A DNA stretch of 64,000 bases from Corbicula japonica (GCA_038501625.1 JAZAYU010000012.1:6572001-6636000), one strand, 5' to 3'. Numbered from the stretch's first letter, positions 12,443-23,754 are shown. Numbers and translations are program-made. Notes: a model not told the origin generated them from the sequence alone.

Positions 12443-13759
12443 TTAGATTTTGAAACACACTGCGATATATCTCATGGTTTCTGGAAAGCGTGTACTTAGA
12501 AATTCGTCACCATAATACGGTAAGCGCGTACCCAATAGATTATCCACATGAAGTACAGCGTCGCGTCCGAATACCATATAGAAAGGACTATACTTCGCGC
12601 TCTCAGTAACATTGAATCTCATTCCCGCCAATGCGATATTGAGAACAATATCACAGTCATTGACATTATCTATGACCAGTTTTGTAAGAATGCTGTTAGG
12701 GCGCAGGATACAGTTTCCGAGGCGGCTTTCGGAGTCTGGGACTGCGCGCGAACTCTTGTTTACTGAAAATACAAAATTTGTACTGCTAAAATTGTGTTGT
12801 TGTATTTTCTGTGTTGGAGGGGGGTGGTATCATATAAACAACAAGCAACTGGTCTACAGTAATTATCCTTCAGGAATTAGTAAGACCTATAAGCTCACCC
12901 TACCCCTGTTTTTTCCAGTGCAAATTTGGCTAAATTCCTACATATCTGAAAACCTGCAAAATATTTCCTGCATGAACTTTTGAAATAAAACCCCTTTCCT
13001 GTTAATATTTAATCTGTGCCCAATTCCCCAAGCAGATTGAAAGTGTCCCCCATCCAGCTTGATTTTTCAGCATTTGTCATTGAAATACCCCACCGTCAAA
13101 TTATTTTCAGATTCAGCCGAGCAGACTGTGTTTTCATCCGGTTACTGTTCAACTCAAAACATACAAAGCTACCATCCATGCATTTTAGCCACCATGATCA
13201 GATTTCTTATTGCACAAACTATACATAATTTAAAAAGAATCTCACATTTTAAATTTAAACAATGATTTTAATGCATTTAATTCAAGGGTACCCCAAATAT
13301 TTAAAAAATCGACCGGGACCAAAGTGCGAAACTGTACCCAGCCCTCTTAAGTGTTGCATGCGATCTCTCATTATTGCCATTTCCGCTAGGGTGATACTGG
13401 TACTCTTAATATGTTGTATATTAAAATTGATTCATCGTATCAGTGAATTTCGGTCCAAACTGACTTCCATTATCTGTCGTGATACGGAGAACTGCGCCAT
13501 ACCAGCACAAAATGTGTTCAAAGAATAGATTCAATATAGTTTCCGTTGTCATATCAGGACTGGCAAAAACTTCCGACCATCCTGTCAGCTGACATACAAA
13601 GCAAATAAGGTATTTGTTAGAGCTAACTGTTGGAGGATGCATAGGGCCTAGGATATCAACACTTAATTCCGCGAGTGGATATTTTGGTAACTCGGGCTCT
13701 TTAGGCGGTGCCTTGATCGCTTTCATATTGACCCTGGCAGGGCACACATTTCTCCACAT
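12443..13759 (-). pseudogene. Gypsy-type integrase catalytic domain, interrupted
   Basis: The minus frame 13421-13759 carries LSVDILGPM (first catalytic Asp) and TTDNGSQF (second Asp). The Glu segment (HPSGNGNNERS) follows in a shifted frame at about 13350-13410. The chain is then interrupted by a 634 bp insertion (12706-13339) and resumes as 'VLNIALAGMRFN', 'YSPFYMVFGRD' (12443-12670), the conserved end of the retroviral-type DDE fold. The domain order is that of Ty3/gypsy integrase. At least two frameshifts plus the insertion make it non-functional. Confidence 0.8.
12706..13339. mobile_element. 634 bp insertion inside the integrase pseudogene
   Basis: Integrase homology stops at both edges. 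The left edge reads 'ggatacagtttc' and the right edge 'gaaactgtaccc', so the ends are near-complementary inverted repeats of about 12 bp. No ORF of note lies inside. The target duplication is unclear, with GC-rich flanks ('gttagggcg' and 'agccctct'). Probably a non-autonomous DNA element. Confidence 0.5.
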
Positions 13760-13760
13760 A

Positions 13761-14048
13761 GTTATTTTATTCGTTAAATAACTTAGGTCAGTAATAATGT
13801 CTTTTTATTGTTGCATAAGAGCGGTTAACCCCTGGATGAGCAAAATCATGATAACCCTGCATTACCAGTTTCCTTAAATGAGATGGAACGTAGGCTCTTA
13901 AAACAGGTTCATCGTCAGCATTTGAAATGAAATAAAGAATGTTGTTCTTGATTAAGAACTTTCTGGATTCGCTTGCAGATACCTGGTTATTTTGAAGCTT
14001 TAACATAAATTTAGCAATGATTGGATCATTTTGCTGTTCCTCCGCCAT
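13761..14048 (-). pseudogene. Integrase N-terminal zinc-binding (H2C2) region
   Basis: Minus frame 13788-14048 contains 'GYHDFAHPGVNRSYATIKR', the His pair of the H2C2 integrase zinc finger. The Cys pair (KCVPC) is found just downstream near 13735-13760 in another frame after a stop, so a frameshift separates the ligands. It sits between RNase H and the integrase core as expected. Confidence 0.75.
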
Positions 14049-14062
14049 ATTTAATTGAACTA

Positions 14063-14502
14063 TTAGTCGGGGATTTCATCATCTAGGTAAGATAATTCGT
14101 TCGGACCGTTGACCGATTGCTTCGGGTCGATTGCACTGTTATTGATTGCCGCAACAACGTACTGGTCATCGCTATCTTTATCAGATAAATTGCCCCTTAC
14201 GGCTCTGGATAAGTCCGCAACTTGATTTTGTTTACCCACCTGGTATGTATTCAATAGTACAGTTATAACAAGAAATATTGAGCGCATATCGTTGTAATTG
14301 CCTGTTATCGAAATTTGAGGTTAACAAGTGCATTAGCGGCTTGTGGTCAGTTTTAATTGTAAACCTAGCACCGTGTAGGTAACAGTCGAGTTTTTGAAGC
14401 GCAAAGTTTATAGCGAAAGCCTCTTTTAGAATTGTACTGTATTTTCGCTGCGATCTAGACAATTTGTGACTAATGAAATATAGGCTAAATAATTTCAGAC
14501 TC
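14063..14502 (-). pseudogene. Gypsy-type RNase H domain and tether, frameshifted
   Basis: The minus strand reads from about 14500 through YFISHKLSRSQRKYS, 'LKEAFAINFALQKLDCYLHG' and 'FTIKTDHKPLMHLL', all hallmarks of the Ty3/gypsy RNase H. The frame ends at 14232 after EYIPGG. The continuation (GKQNQVADLSRAV) is in the frame at 14063-14287, so a small indel broke the ORF near 14235-14250. Confidence 0.8.
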
Positions 14503-15291
14503 TATCATTTGATCCAACTTTTTCTTCATTTCTGCGTGTTGCGTAAATGGTAATCTGTATACGGTCTTTGCTTAATTGGTTGACAATTATCTGTAGGGAT
14601 TTTTACCGAGACATCGGGCACTTTCCATATATCGAACTCAGATTTAGAAAATATATCCTGATTCTTTTGAACAAGATTCATTACTAACTGGCGATGTTTC
14701 TTTGAAGTTATAATTTCACTGGCGTTAAACGGCTGCGAAGGTTTTGGACACGAATTCGTTAAACACAAATCCTCATCATTATTGTTTATGATGGACTCAA
14801 CAGAAAAATTATTTGTACTCTGAAGTTGCCATAGGACACAACCTCGTTTTAACTTTATAGTTTTGTTGGATCGATTTGTCAAAATGACAGGAACAGTCCT
14901 GGTGTTGTTAACATGTACCAGTGTAGGTGTAACAAGTCAACACACTTCTTTATGTAAGAACCCAGATGAGATTTCGCAGACTTGATAGTCAGTGTTTATT
15001 TCTAAACTCGGATTATGTTTGAGTCTTCCTTGCAGTTGATTTATGCTTTGAGGTTTTATAATTGTTGTTTTATTGAGACGGATTATTGACGCAATGCAAC
15101 GGTCATCTTGTAATGGTACGTAAATATCTTTAATCTTAATGCTATTAAGATCATAATAGATTCGACAGCTGTTCGCGGCAAGAAAATCTCGTCCAATGAT
15201 TGCATTACGCGATAAGTTATTGACAAATACAAAATTGTGTATCAGGTGTAGATTGTTTATTTTTAGCTTTATTTCGGCATATCCAACAACG
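14503..15291 (-). pseudogene. Reverse transcriptase N-terminal part; catalytic core deleted
   Basis: The minus strand from 15291 contains 'SRNAIIGRDFLAANSC', the conserved segment between protease and RT in gypsy elements. Frame 14526-14882 then gives 'LKRGCVLWQLQS' and the run up to QPIKQRPY. A frameshift leads to 'KKKLDQMIESEII', the usual N-terminal helix of RT. Within about 20 bases RNase H sequence begins. The palm region with the YxDD box, normally near 200 residues, is therefore missing: an internal deletion near 14500. Confidence 0.75.
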
Positions 15292-15295
15292 TTAA

Positions 15296-15735
15296 AGCCC
15301 CAATAAACTTGCCAAACAGCATATTTTTTATTAACCTAAACATTTTAATTTTCACCTGTATGCATAATAACACAAAAAATAAACCTTACAATAAGAAAAG
15401 GGTATTATCTTATTGATTTACAGCATGTTTTGGGCGTTTTTCGGATCGTTTATTTTGTTTACAAAACAAACAGCGAATCTTTCCGAGCTGATTTTCGGCA
15501 ACTCTCGGCAGGCTCATTATACAGAATGACGTCACCGCGTTCTTACGACCCACTTACGGAAAAAACCGATAACTTTTCGCCGAGTGATTGCAAACATTGG
15601 TTAGTAATTTTGTGGGCTACAAAAATACTGTTCGGACCGGGTCTCAATGATTGGGGATTATTTGAGGACATAAATATTTGGTCATTTATACTTTCTTTTG
15701 AAAAGGGTCAACGTGGTTAATTAATTTTTGGGGCT
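15296..15735 (+). mobile_element. 440 bp TTAA-flanked TIR element (piggyBac-like MITE) inside the retroelement
   Basis: TTAA occurs at 15292-15295 and 15736-15739. The element starts AGCCCCAATAAAC and ends TTTTTGGGGCT, inverted ends of about 9-10 bp. Minus-strand protease-to-RT reading continues in one frame when the element plus one TTAA is disregarded, which supports a clean insertion. Its only long ORF (15430-15720) has no known motif. TTAA duplication suggests piggyBac-type mobilisation. Confidence 0.8.
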
Positions 15736-15736
15736 T

Positions 15737-15945
15737 TAAGCGATGTGCCTGTTACTGATTGAAGTCCTAGATTGGTCTTTTGTAGTCGCGGTTTTACATG
15801 CAAAGAATCATATATTCGTTTGTGCAGCACAGAAAATGATGCACCTGTATCAATGAGAGCGCGCACTTTAAATTTGCCAATATTAACTAAACACGAACTT
15901 GGAATATCTTTAAAATGGTTTAAATTGTGAATAGCTTGCAAGTCT
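15737..15945 (-). pseudogene. Retroviral-type aspartic protease fragment
   Basis: The minus frame contains 'VRALIDTGASFSVLHKRIY'. The DTGAS flap-and-active-site motif is diagnostic of retropepsins in Ty3/gypsy pol. The frame ends at 15717 only because the 440 bp TTAA element was inserted just downstream. Confidence 0.85.
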
Positions 15946-16004
15946 CCTTTACGTTTCCTACCATCGACCTCTTTATGGTGTAAACGACCTAGTTTTCCTG
16001 ACTC

Positions 16005-16295
16005 CTATGTTGTTTGTTTATTTGTGCCCTGGTGATTTTTCCAATCGCGGCACTCAGACTGAAAATGTCCTTGCCGACCACAAAACCGGGGCCAGCATCT
16101 ACCCTTTTTAGAGCCATTATTTGTATTTCTTACGGCCTCACGAACTTCGTTGATTTGCGACTTTTGTCGCACGCGGCACTCACTTATGACATGACCTGGT
16201 CGACGCCAATAGGAACAGCTTTTATGCTGTCGGCGAGTATGATTAAAGAGCTACTAAGACTGCCGCCCTCGCATATTTCTTTCTCTGGCTAGCAA
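16005..16295 (-). pseudogene. Gag nucleocapsid remnant with two degenerate CCHC knuckles
   Basis: On the minus strand one frame has CSYWRRPGHVISEC, a C-x2-C-x4-H-x4-C zinc knuckle whose second Cys is Trp. About 30 codons on it has FCGRQGHFQSEC, the C-x4-H-x4-C half of a second knuckle. Basic Lys/Arg residues surround them. Upstream sequence in this frame soon meets stops, so most of gag is lost or unrecognisable. It lies immediately upstream of the protease, consistent with gag-pol order. Confidence 0.7.
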
Positions 16296-16384
16296 CTGCC
16301 TTGCTAGTCTAGTATATATGCAGACCTGTACTGTTTAAATAACTACCGTTATAAACAAAGTTAACAATAATGTCTCTAAGGTTA

Positions 16385-16553
16385 CAGAGAAACCCCTCTA
16401 TAACGGACACCTAAGGGATTGAGGGAAAGTGTCTTTAATAGTGAGTTGTCCTTAATTGTGGGTTTAAATCAAGAAGAAGAGAACATTTCTGTTCTTTAAA
16501 AAATCGCCCATAACACCGGGGTTTTTGGGTGTCCGTAATGAGGGGTTTTACTG
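16385..16553 (+). mobile_element. 169 bp MITE with CAGNRAAACCCC ends and TA duplication
   Basis: It starts CAGAGAAACCCCTC and ends GAGGGGTTTTACTG, flanked by TA at 16383-16384 and 16554-16555. Inner sequence 'ataacggacacc' pairs with 'ggtgtccgtaat'. This is a Tc1/mariner- or pogo-type non-autonomous element. Relatives lie at 23127-23304, 55104-55284 and, degenerate, at about 25220-25400 and 33215-33380. Confidence 0.8.
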
Positions 16554-16555
16554 TA

Positions 16556-17487
16556 TATAACTATTGTAATAATAGTCTGCAAACACAGCGATAACAGGCC
16601 GATACAGTGATTGTCCAGTTCAAGCTTGACAAACTGACCCTCTGACAGGTTCATCGAGTATCGCTGTAGTTTCTTATTATATTACAAAGATCACATGTTC
16701 ATCTCATTAACCCCGTGGTCAAATAGCAGTAGAATTATAATTGAACTTCACCTTACAGGTAAGTCTCGTTTAATTTTATAATTTTATAGCATCAGTGAAT
16801 TTTGTTAGGTATAACATTGCTGAAAAATGGCTATTTTAGGGCTTGTTTTTAGACAATATATTAACAATATCTTACTACTTCCTAATAAGAAGATTTAAAT
16901 TAGATAAATTAAAATTAATAATAGGATTTCTATAGGCAATGCATTGTGGAGTGTTTAGAAACTGGTAAATTCATTTAAAATCATATTAACTTTAAGATTT
17001 TGTCATTCATGACGGCTTTCCGAAACATGGGCTTTTCGTCATGTTTTCAGAAATAATTAGATTGTTTTTTTCGTGTTTTATAGTGTTCATTTATGTTTTA
17101 CAATATTTCGGAAAAGATGGGCAAGAACCTTCCTCTTCAATCCTCTTTATATCATGAACTTTATTCGGTTCATATGGAAAACAATTTTAAAAAATTTTTA
17201 TAGTGTAATTTGGTTTTCAATCAGACATTAATAATATAACACAACAGCTAAACTAATTATGGATAAAGAGTGGTCATGTTTTCCTTACAAGTATTATATT
17301 TTGCCTTACAAACACTTTTCTGTATAATAACAATCTTTTTGGTTCTTTTTAAAACAGGAGACAATAAATTGAAACAATTTTTTCCACTTTGTACATGCAG
17401 CATCTGAACCCACAAATACAACCAAATGTAAGTTTTAAGGTTTCTTATAGTAGACCTGGGGTCGGTTTGGCGGCAAACAAACATTAC
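16556..17487. other. Unassigned interior of the giant inverted repeat
   Basis: No ORF or repeat of note. I looked for a direct repeat matching 9745-9950, as expected for retroelement LTRs, and saw none. Confidence 0.4.
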
Positions 17488-17602
17488 GTAACAGGACCTA
17501 GTTAGCGGCCATCTTGTTACGTAACATGACCTAGATAGCGGCCATATTGTTACTATAAATACATGACCTAGATAGCGGCCATCTTGTTACTATAAATAAA
17601 AT
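17488..17602 (+). repeat. Minisatellite, about three units of 33-39 bp
   Basis: Three units carry 'gacctagatagcggccat' or a one-base variant, then 'cttgttac' or 'attgttac'. Spacing changes from about 33 to 39 bp because later units gained 'tataaata'. Downstream 17640-17780 repeats 'ttacatcattttctga' more loosely. Confidence 0.75.
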
Positions 17603-17832
17603 CTCATTTTAGAGGATAACGTAGCAACGTTACATCATTTATTATCAGTCAATATTACATCATAACAAATCATTATATTTTGAAAAATAAGATCATAATA
17701 AATATATTACATCATTTTCTGAAAAAAATGTCATCATTTTCTACAAAAAGATTATATTACATCATTTTCTGAAAGCAAAAGACACATGATAAACCGCAGT
17801 AAATATGACGTCATGTTGTTTAAGAAATTATA

Positions 17833-19185
17833 ACAAGAAAAGTATAACACAGATGTGTTATATGTGGACGACATTTAAAAGAAGTTAGATGTTGGGTGTA
17901 AGAGTTCATGCAGGTGATGGATTGTTTTTAAACAAAGAAAGAATTAAGTGATAATATATTGTTGCCTTTTATTGGCAAAGGGTATTGAACGTTGAAGGAT
18001 GTGCTTGTGTATTGCATGTAGTTGTGGAACGTGTTGTATACAAGGAGTGCGGTTTGAAATGAAATATACCGGAAATGGTATGGCCTGGGGTTTATGATGA
18101 ACTTTGTTAGCTGAACATTTACAAGTTTGCAGTAAATGTAGTGAATGATATGAAAATAAACGAATTGAACAGTTTTCCTTTTAAAGATAATGATAACTAG
18201 CTGGAAAATAGTGGAAGAGGTGGTTGCTATGGTAACATGCATTATGATGAAGAATTGCCAGAACTATGTGTTGATATGTATTCATTTTAGGATACAAAAT
18301 AATTTCTCACATTTTAAGGGTTTTCAATGAAATTTTGCACAAATGAACAAGGAGGTGTGTAGTGGATCTTTTAGAGCACTCAAAAATTCATAAATGTAAC
18401 TGATTTTTCATTATTGTCATTGTATATTTTCATAAGTAGTGACTCTACGGAGAGCTATGTATTACCATTCCCCCTTGTAATATCGTTTTCCCGATATCCA
18501 CAGCGGCTGAAGATAATGTTAGCCTTGCAGTTTGTGGACAGTTACACCAACATTTAATTTTCATGAAGGAGTTACCTGGAAGTTAAACATTACCATAGCA
18601 CTAACCACATTACAATGAATTTGCTCTATATTAACTAGTACCTTTCAAAATTGTCCTACCACGTACAAGGCAATTTCTTTGGTACTTTCAGGATGAAAAT
18701 CTATACTAACTTTCTATATTCAGACACAGCATCTTGATCCCGTAAACAAGGGGGGGGGGGGGGGGGGGGGGGGGGGGGTGAGTCACACTGCAATACCACC
18801 TCAAACCAAATTTTTCTGAACAACAGAAAAATACCTACAAAAATGGTTATGCAATCATTATTTACTTTATAGACACGAAATCACATTCTTCTTGTAAAAC
18901 AGAAACCCACTAGAACCGTCAATTTAACATCAGAGACATTTGTAAACAAAGAACCATCATATATAGGTCACATTCACGCGCCAAAATCAAGTCATAGGAT
19001 CGCCAATAATCGTAAACTGAACACAAACTTCAATATCTGCCAAGAATAACTATCTGAACAATCTCTTACTACATGTACACTCTTTCTATAACTGCTTACA
19101 ACAATAAACTTTCAATTCGCATATATTTTAATTAAAAGAAAACACCAACTCATCGATCTATTTATATAATCTATATATATATCTA
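17833..19185 (-). repeat. Right arm of the giant inverted repeat
   Basis: Reverse-complement partner of 8440-9745. It includes the long G-run at about 18750-18778, against a C-run in the left arm. Pairing ends outward in AT microsatellite ('tatatatctatattctat'). About 390 bp (17945-18340) has no counterpart in the left arm. Confidence 0.85.
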
Positions 19186-20745
19186 TATTCTATTGGGTGA
19201 GATATATATCTATATTCTATATATAGATCTATTTATATACAATGTACTCAATTATAAATAGCTTGAGCTGGTACTTAACGTTCGCTAACGCTTAAAAGAA
19301 AACGCAAAGCTCATCGATCTCTTTTATAACCTGGCGCACATTCCCGATCAACAGTGATCTAGAAAACGAAACTATCTAGTAGATGTAGATAACAAAAACT
19401 TACCGCAAACTGTCCTATATGACTATATCCACTCGCACTACCTAATCATGTATACATGCTTTGCGTGCTGAACGCCATCTTGAAAAACCAGAGTGGTCAG
19501 TTCAAAGTTATCACGAGAAATCACAACAATCAATTATCTGACTAAACCTACATGGAATTGCATCTTGGTCATGTAAATATTTTGTTTATATATAAACATA
19601 AAACTTTTGTATACATAACCTACGACATAATTTAACAATAAAAGTCCACTTAAGCAACATAAAAAATACGTCGACATCTTCCCTCTTACTTATCGGATTT
19701 CCGTTGTACATACAACATGGTTCCCGTTCAGTACTCAACGATCTATATATAAAGCCGGGCCACATGGTACTCAACATTCGCTATAAACGTGTATTTAAAG
19801 CCGGGCAAATTATTCCTTTGGGCCGGACTAGTTGTACTATAGTAAAGATAATAAAGTAATAGTTACATAGTAATAATATATTATGACCCATAATTCGTCC
19901 AGAAAATAAAAAAATATCGCAAATACCTGTTTCGATGTTCACTCCTCGGTGTCCAGCGACTAAATGAACATCAACGTTCAAAGACTTTCATAGTTCGAAA
20001 AGCGTTTCTATTGGTTCCTTTCTTTCTATTCATTAACGTACCGTTTCTATTGGCTCTTTTCTTTCCTTTCATTCTTTTTATTGTTAGAGTCAATAATATT
20101 AGATAATAGACTTTATGACTCTATTGTTACACCGGTTCTTTTAATTCCATTCTTTGATATAAAAGAAATACCTACGATTGTTATAGACAATATAATATAA
20201 CAAATTTCAATAAATGCAAATATGTAAACTTAACATTCTTTATGATTAACAGAATTTTAAGAATGCATTGTACCATTGAATGAGCATAGTTACACGTTAA
20301 ATCCAAGTGTTATTGAACGAAGGGTTTCGTGCATAAGACCAAAACACTTTTAATGCTATAAATGAACAAAGTGTACAACAAATTGACACTTCAATATTAA
20401 CAGAACATAGTTACTCAGCAAGTAATAAAACAACCAGAAAAAACAACCAGGCCATTGCAACAATAAGTGTATTAATGGAGTTCAGTATTCAAATATTGAT
20501 ATATCAGGATATGGCAACTGTTGTTTTTTTCATTGTCTCAGCATGGCTCTACATGGAGTTGTTTCTAAACCTTTTCACTACAGGATTATGATCTGCAAGG
20601 ATATAATTGAGAACTGGGTTCTGTGGAAAGATATTGCTACTGTCACTCATGGCCTAACCAATGGTTCCATCACTCCGTATTACAATTCAATGATTCTAAG
20701 AAATGGTTGGGCAACAATGTGTAAGATTAATCTTACTTTTGAAAT
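19186..20745. other. Intergenic, no gene supported
   Basis: It begins with TATA-type low complexity (19186-19245), and a short second copy of 'aaaagaaaac..aactcatcgatct' lies near 19290. The region 19990-20130 is pyrimidine-rich. An ORF at 20543-20758 has no recognisable motif. Confidence 0.4.
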
Positions 20746-21921
20746 AATATGTTGTTAACGTTTTGGAGACCGATTTGTAACATGCGGTTTAGATTGGTTA
20801 GCAATAGCTGAGCCCCGGATGTCGGACAGGACGTAAAACTTTTGACAATTCTTTAACAGATGACAATATCTGCACAGATCATTGCAGCATTTACAGTGTT
20901 TGATATTCCGTACCTCGTACTTAATAAACATTTATCGCTAATATCCAGAAAATGCTGAATGCACTTTCCACTATTTTATTAAATTTTAAAGAAATGCCTT
21001 ATGCATAAATATACGTAGCAGTCATACATTCGTCTTCTTATAACCGAGTGTCCAAATAAAAATATAACTATTTAAAGACAGTTCTCCTCATTTGACCTTG
21101 TTCTGCACTTTAAACATTTTGAAATGGGTTTTCGATTTGCGCACCAGAATGAACCAGATATATGATGTACAGAATCAGAAATGCATATCCTTTTGACGTG
21201 TCATAAATATAGTCAACTAAGAAAAGTATTACTGATGAAAACCCCATCCGATATGAATTTTATTTTTCTACATGTGACCACAAAATGATATTGATATTTC
21301 CAAACATTGGCAAGATTTGAATAAGTGACAGAAAGCTGTATAGACGTTGTAACGTATACAAATGCAACATGTACGAGTGCTTGTTTTTTTTCCTTCAAAA
21401 TGTGGATTTCCAGTCAGCATTTCTAGTCTGCATGTACCGGTATTATACATGTTAATACATACATGTACATCTATTTAAAGTTCTCGTACATCTCAACCTA
21501 CTTGTATCTTTTAGCGTCATCTTAAAATTTTATGATGATTTATGTTAGGTCTCATTGGTATTATGGCTGTTTTCTATTGCACTCTAAAATGTCTTCCTCG
21601 TTTACAAACTTAAATTGTAGCTGTAAATTCAATCTTGAAGTGGTAGAACAATATATTTATGAGGGGAGTTAATCTGCACACTTATCTCGTGGGGAGTAAA
21701 AATAAGGCGGTGACAGTAACATCATCATCTTCATCTCTTCTTCTTCAACATCATCATTTATGAATGATGACATGTACAGACACAAGGACGGACAATATTA
21801 CTACTACTTTTGGACAGGGAAAAGTGGTCTTAATAGCGCGACTGGTTGAAAACAGTGCAAAACTGAAACATGGGACTTTATAATATTATCAATGATCGTC
21901 ATGAGGGATTTTAATGTATTT

Positions 21922-22541
21922 GTTATGCAGTAAAACTCGTTTATAAAGTTTTACAAATTTTCCTATATGTTGTTAAAATAATTATCAGTCATAATCATTT
22001 AATACATGTATATAGATATGACATCCAGACAGACAAAGTAACAAAGACGCAGTATCTTAATCTCAATTAAGAGGTTGTAAAATTGTCAAGTCGCTGTTTT
22101 ATTTACGAACGAATAACGAATTCTATTCCAAATTTCAAGCGTTTAATCAGTCCGGTAAGCAATGGAAAACCAATTGCAACAACAAATATCAATCTTCACT
22201 TTTGGAAAATCCAAATAATATATTTTAACATTTAACAACAAATAAGTTTCTTATGGAATACCATATATGCTACCAGTTGGAAATCTCAACTTAAACTGTC
22301 CATGCTAATCAGTCAAAGATAATTGTCAAGATCAACATAGTTACCAAATATTTAATATGAAATATTTAGCGACTTGACAATTTTACAACCTCTTAATTGA
22401 GATTAAGATAGTGCGTCTTTGTTACTTTGTCTGTCTGGATGTCATATCTATATACATGTATTAAATAATTATGACTGATAATTATTTTAACAACATATAG
22501 GAAAATTTGTAAAACTTTATAAACGAGTTTTACTGCATAAC
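21922..22541 (+). mobile_element. 620 bp foldback element with 174 bp inverted arms
   Basis: Left arm 21922-22095 (starting 'gttatgcagtaaaactcg') and right arm 22368-22541 are nearly exact reverse complements around a 272 bp spacer. The paralogous site near 46900 lacks the element and reads straight from 'gggattttcatg' into 'attcacacttctttg'. No ORF. The target duplication is not clear. Confidence 0.85.
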
Positions 22542-23126
22542 ATATTCTTGAAACTCTTTTATTCACACTTCTTTGTTTATGACGGCGTTTAAAAAGTTAT
22601 CATAAGTACTTTGAACTAGTAAAAAAACCATCTTTATCAACATTTGATACATTGGTGCGACATTGTTTATTTCTTGCTAAAAGAAGATAACAACAATTTC
22701 TAAAAGAATATATGGCAAAGATAGTCTTTTTCCCGCATAAATTTAAAAAAGAATCACATCAATGCAATAAATTTTATCGTTACGTGAACCAATCAATTTG
22801 TTAAGAAAACAACAACATTATATTATATATGCACCGTACCCGTTGGCTGGATTATAATAATGGTGTTAAATATTCGTGAATATATTTGTATGAATATAGT
22901 GACAGATAATAGTTTTCTACAAGCGTTCTTCTGGTCAGCGGAAAAGTTATACTCTAGCTTTTCAACATACACAAAACCTATGGGTTATGTAATCTTAATA
23001 ATCTAAAATAAACTTATAGTCAGAAAATAATTTCACCATTGCTACCCTTCATAATCCAAGTTTTATTTCGTACACATTTTATTCAACAAACCGGGTTCGC
23101 CTGCCACTATGTGCATTATCATTATA

Positions 23127-23304
23127 CAGTGAAACCCCGCTATTAAGACCATCATTGGGACTGGGAAAAAGTGGTCTTAATAGTGGGGTGGTCTTTATAT
23201 AGGGGAAGAAAACAGTGCAAAACTGTAAAATGGGACATTGAAATAGTGGTCTTATTAGCGAGGTGGTCTTAATTTCGGGGTGGTCTTAATGAGGGGTTTT
23301 ACTG
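23127..23304 (+). mobile_element. 178 bp pogo/mariner-like MITE, TA duplication
   Basis: CAGTGAAACCCCGC at the left and GGGGTTTTACTG at the right, TA on both sides. The interior repeats 'gtggtcttaatag' and 'gtggtcttaat'. It is absent from the paralogous position near 47470. It lies 220 bp upstream of the gene 1 start codon. Confidence 0.85.
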
Positions 23305-23359
23305 TATACACATGTAATGGAATAGTTTTAAAACCTAACTTGTCACGAAAGATTCTTCA

Positions 23360-23500
23360 TTTTTGTTTATTGTTAGTGGTGTCTTTTTGAAACTGATAAT
23401 TTTATTAACCATGCTGTCCTCTTTCTCTTCTTCTTGACTGTGTGGGGAGGCTGTTTTTTCTGAATGTGGCGATTCCTGATATGCATATTTCAACTTTTAA
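23360..23500 (+). repeat. Dispersed repeat fragment ending 'ggcgattcctgatatgcat'
   Basis: Related to 41594-41725 (same strand) and 26580-26650 (opposite strand). All share 'ggcgattcctgatat' followed by 'catatttca', with a purine/pyrimidine-biased 'ggaggctg' segment before it. No ORF. Confidence 0.6.
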
Positions 23501-23524
23501 TTTGTTTGAAGAGATAGGCCTACC

Positions 23525-23754
23525 ATGCAGAGTACAGATGAGAAGGGATGTGATGAGGTAACAGACGAGAGTGGAGCGGTTGACATTTGTGCCCACTGTG
23601 CAGCAGACGACAAACTTCAGCCGGGCCTATACTACTGCTTTCAATGTGGTTCGTTCGGTAGATACATGTGTGGAGATTGCAATATGAAGCATAGAAAGTA
23701 TGAACATGAAGTAAAAAGTATATCCGATGCAGCACAACAAAAAGAGCAAAATAT
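23525..23754 (+). CDS. B-box gene 1, exon E1: first B-box zinc finger
   Basis: The ATG at 23525 has A at -3 (ctaccATGc). The exon is open to the donor 'aatat|gtaagt' at 23755: 76 codons plus 2 nt, phase 2. It holds eight potential zinc ligands spaced C22-x2-C25-x12-C38-x2-C41-x7-C49-x2-C52-x3-H56-x4-H61, a cross-brace B-box-like finger of the kind found in TRIM-type proteins. A Lys/Glu/Gln-rich tail follows. No RING finger is seen upstream. Such fingers act in protein-protein contact or oligomerisation; a ligase role is not shown. The same exon occurs in gene 2 (47550-47779). An internal start after 'atgcag' is possible but less likely. Confidence 0.8.

Noticed and set aside
9745..16700. Search for LTRs of the gypsy-type element
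   Set aside because: No direct repeat was seen between the flanks 9745-9950 and 16300-17800; only inverted arms exist.
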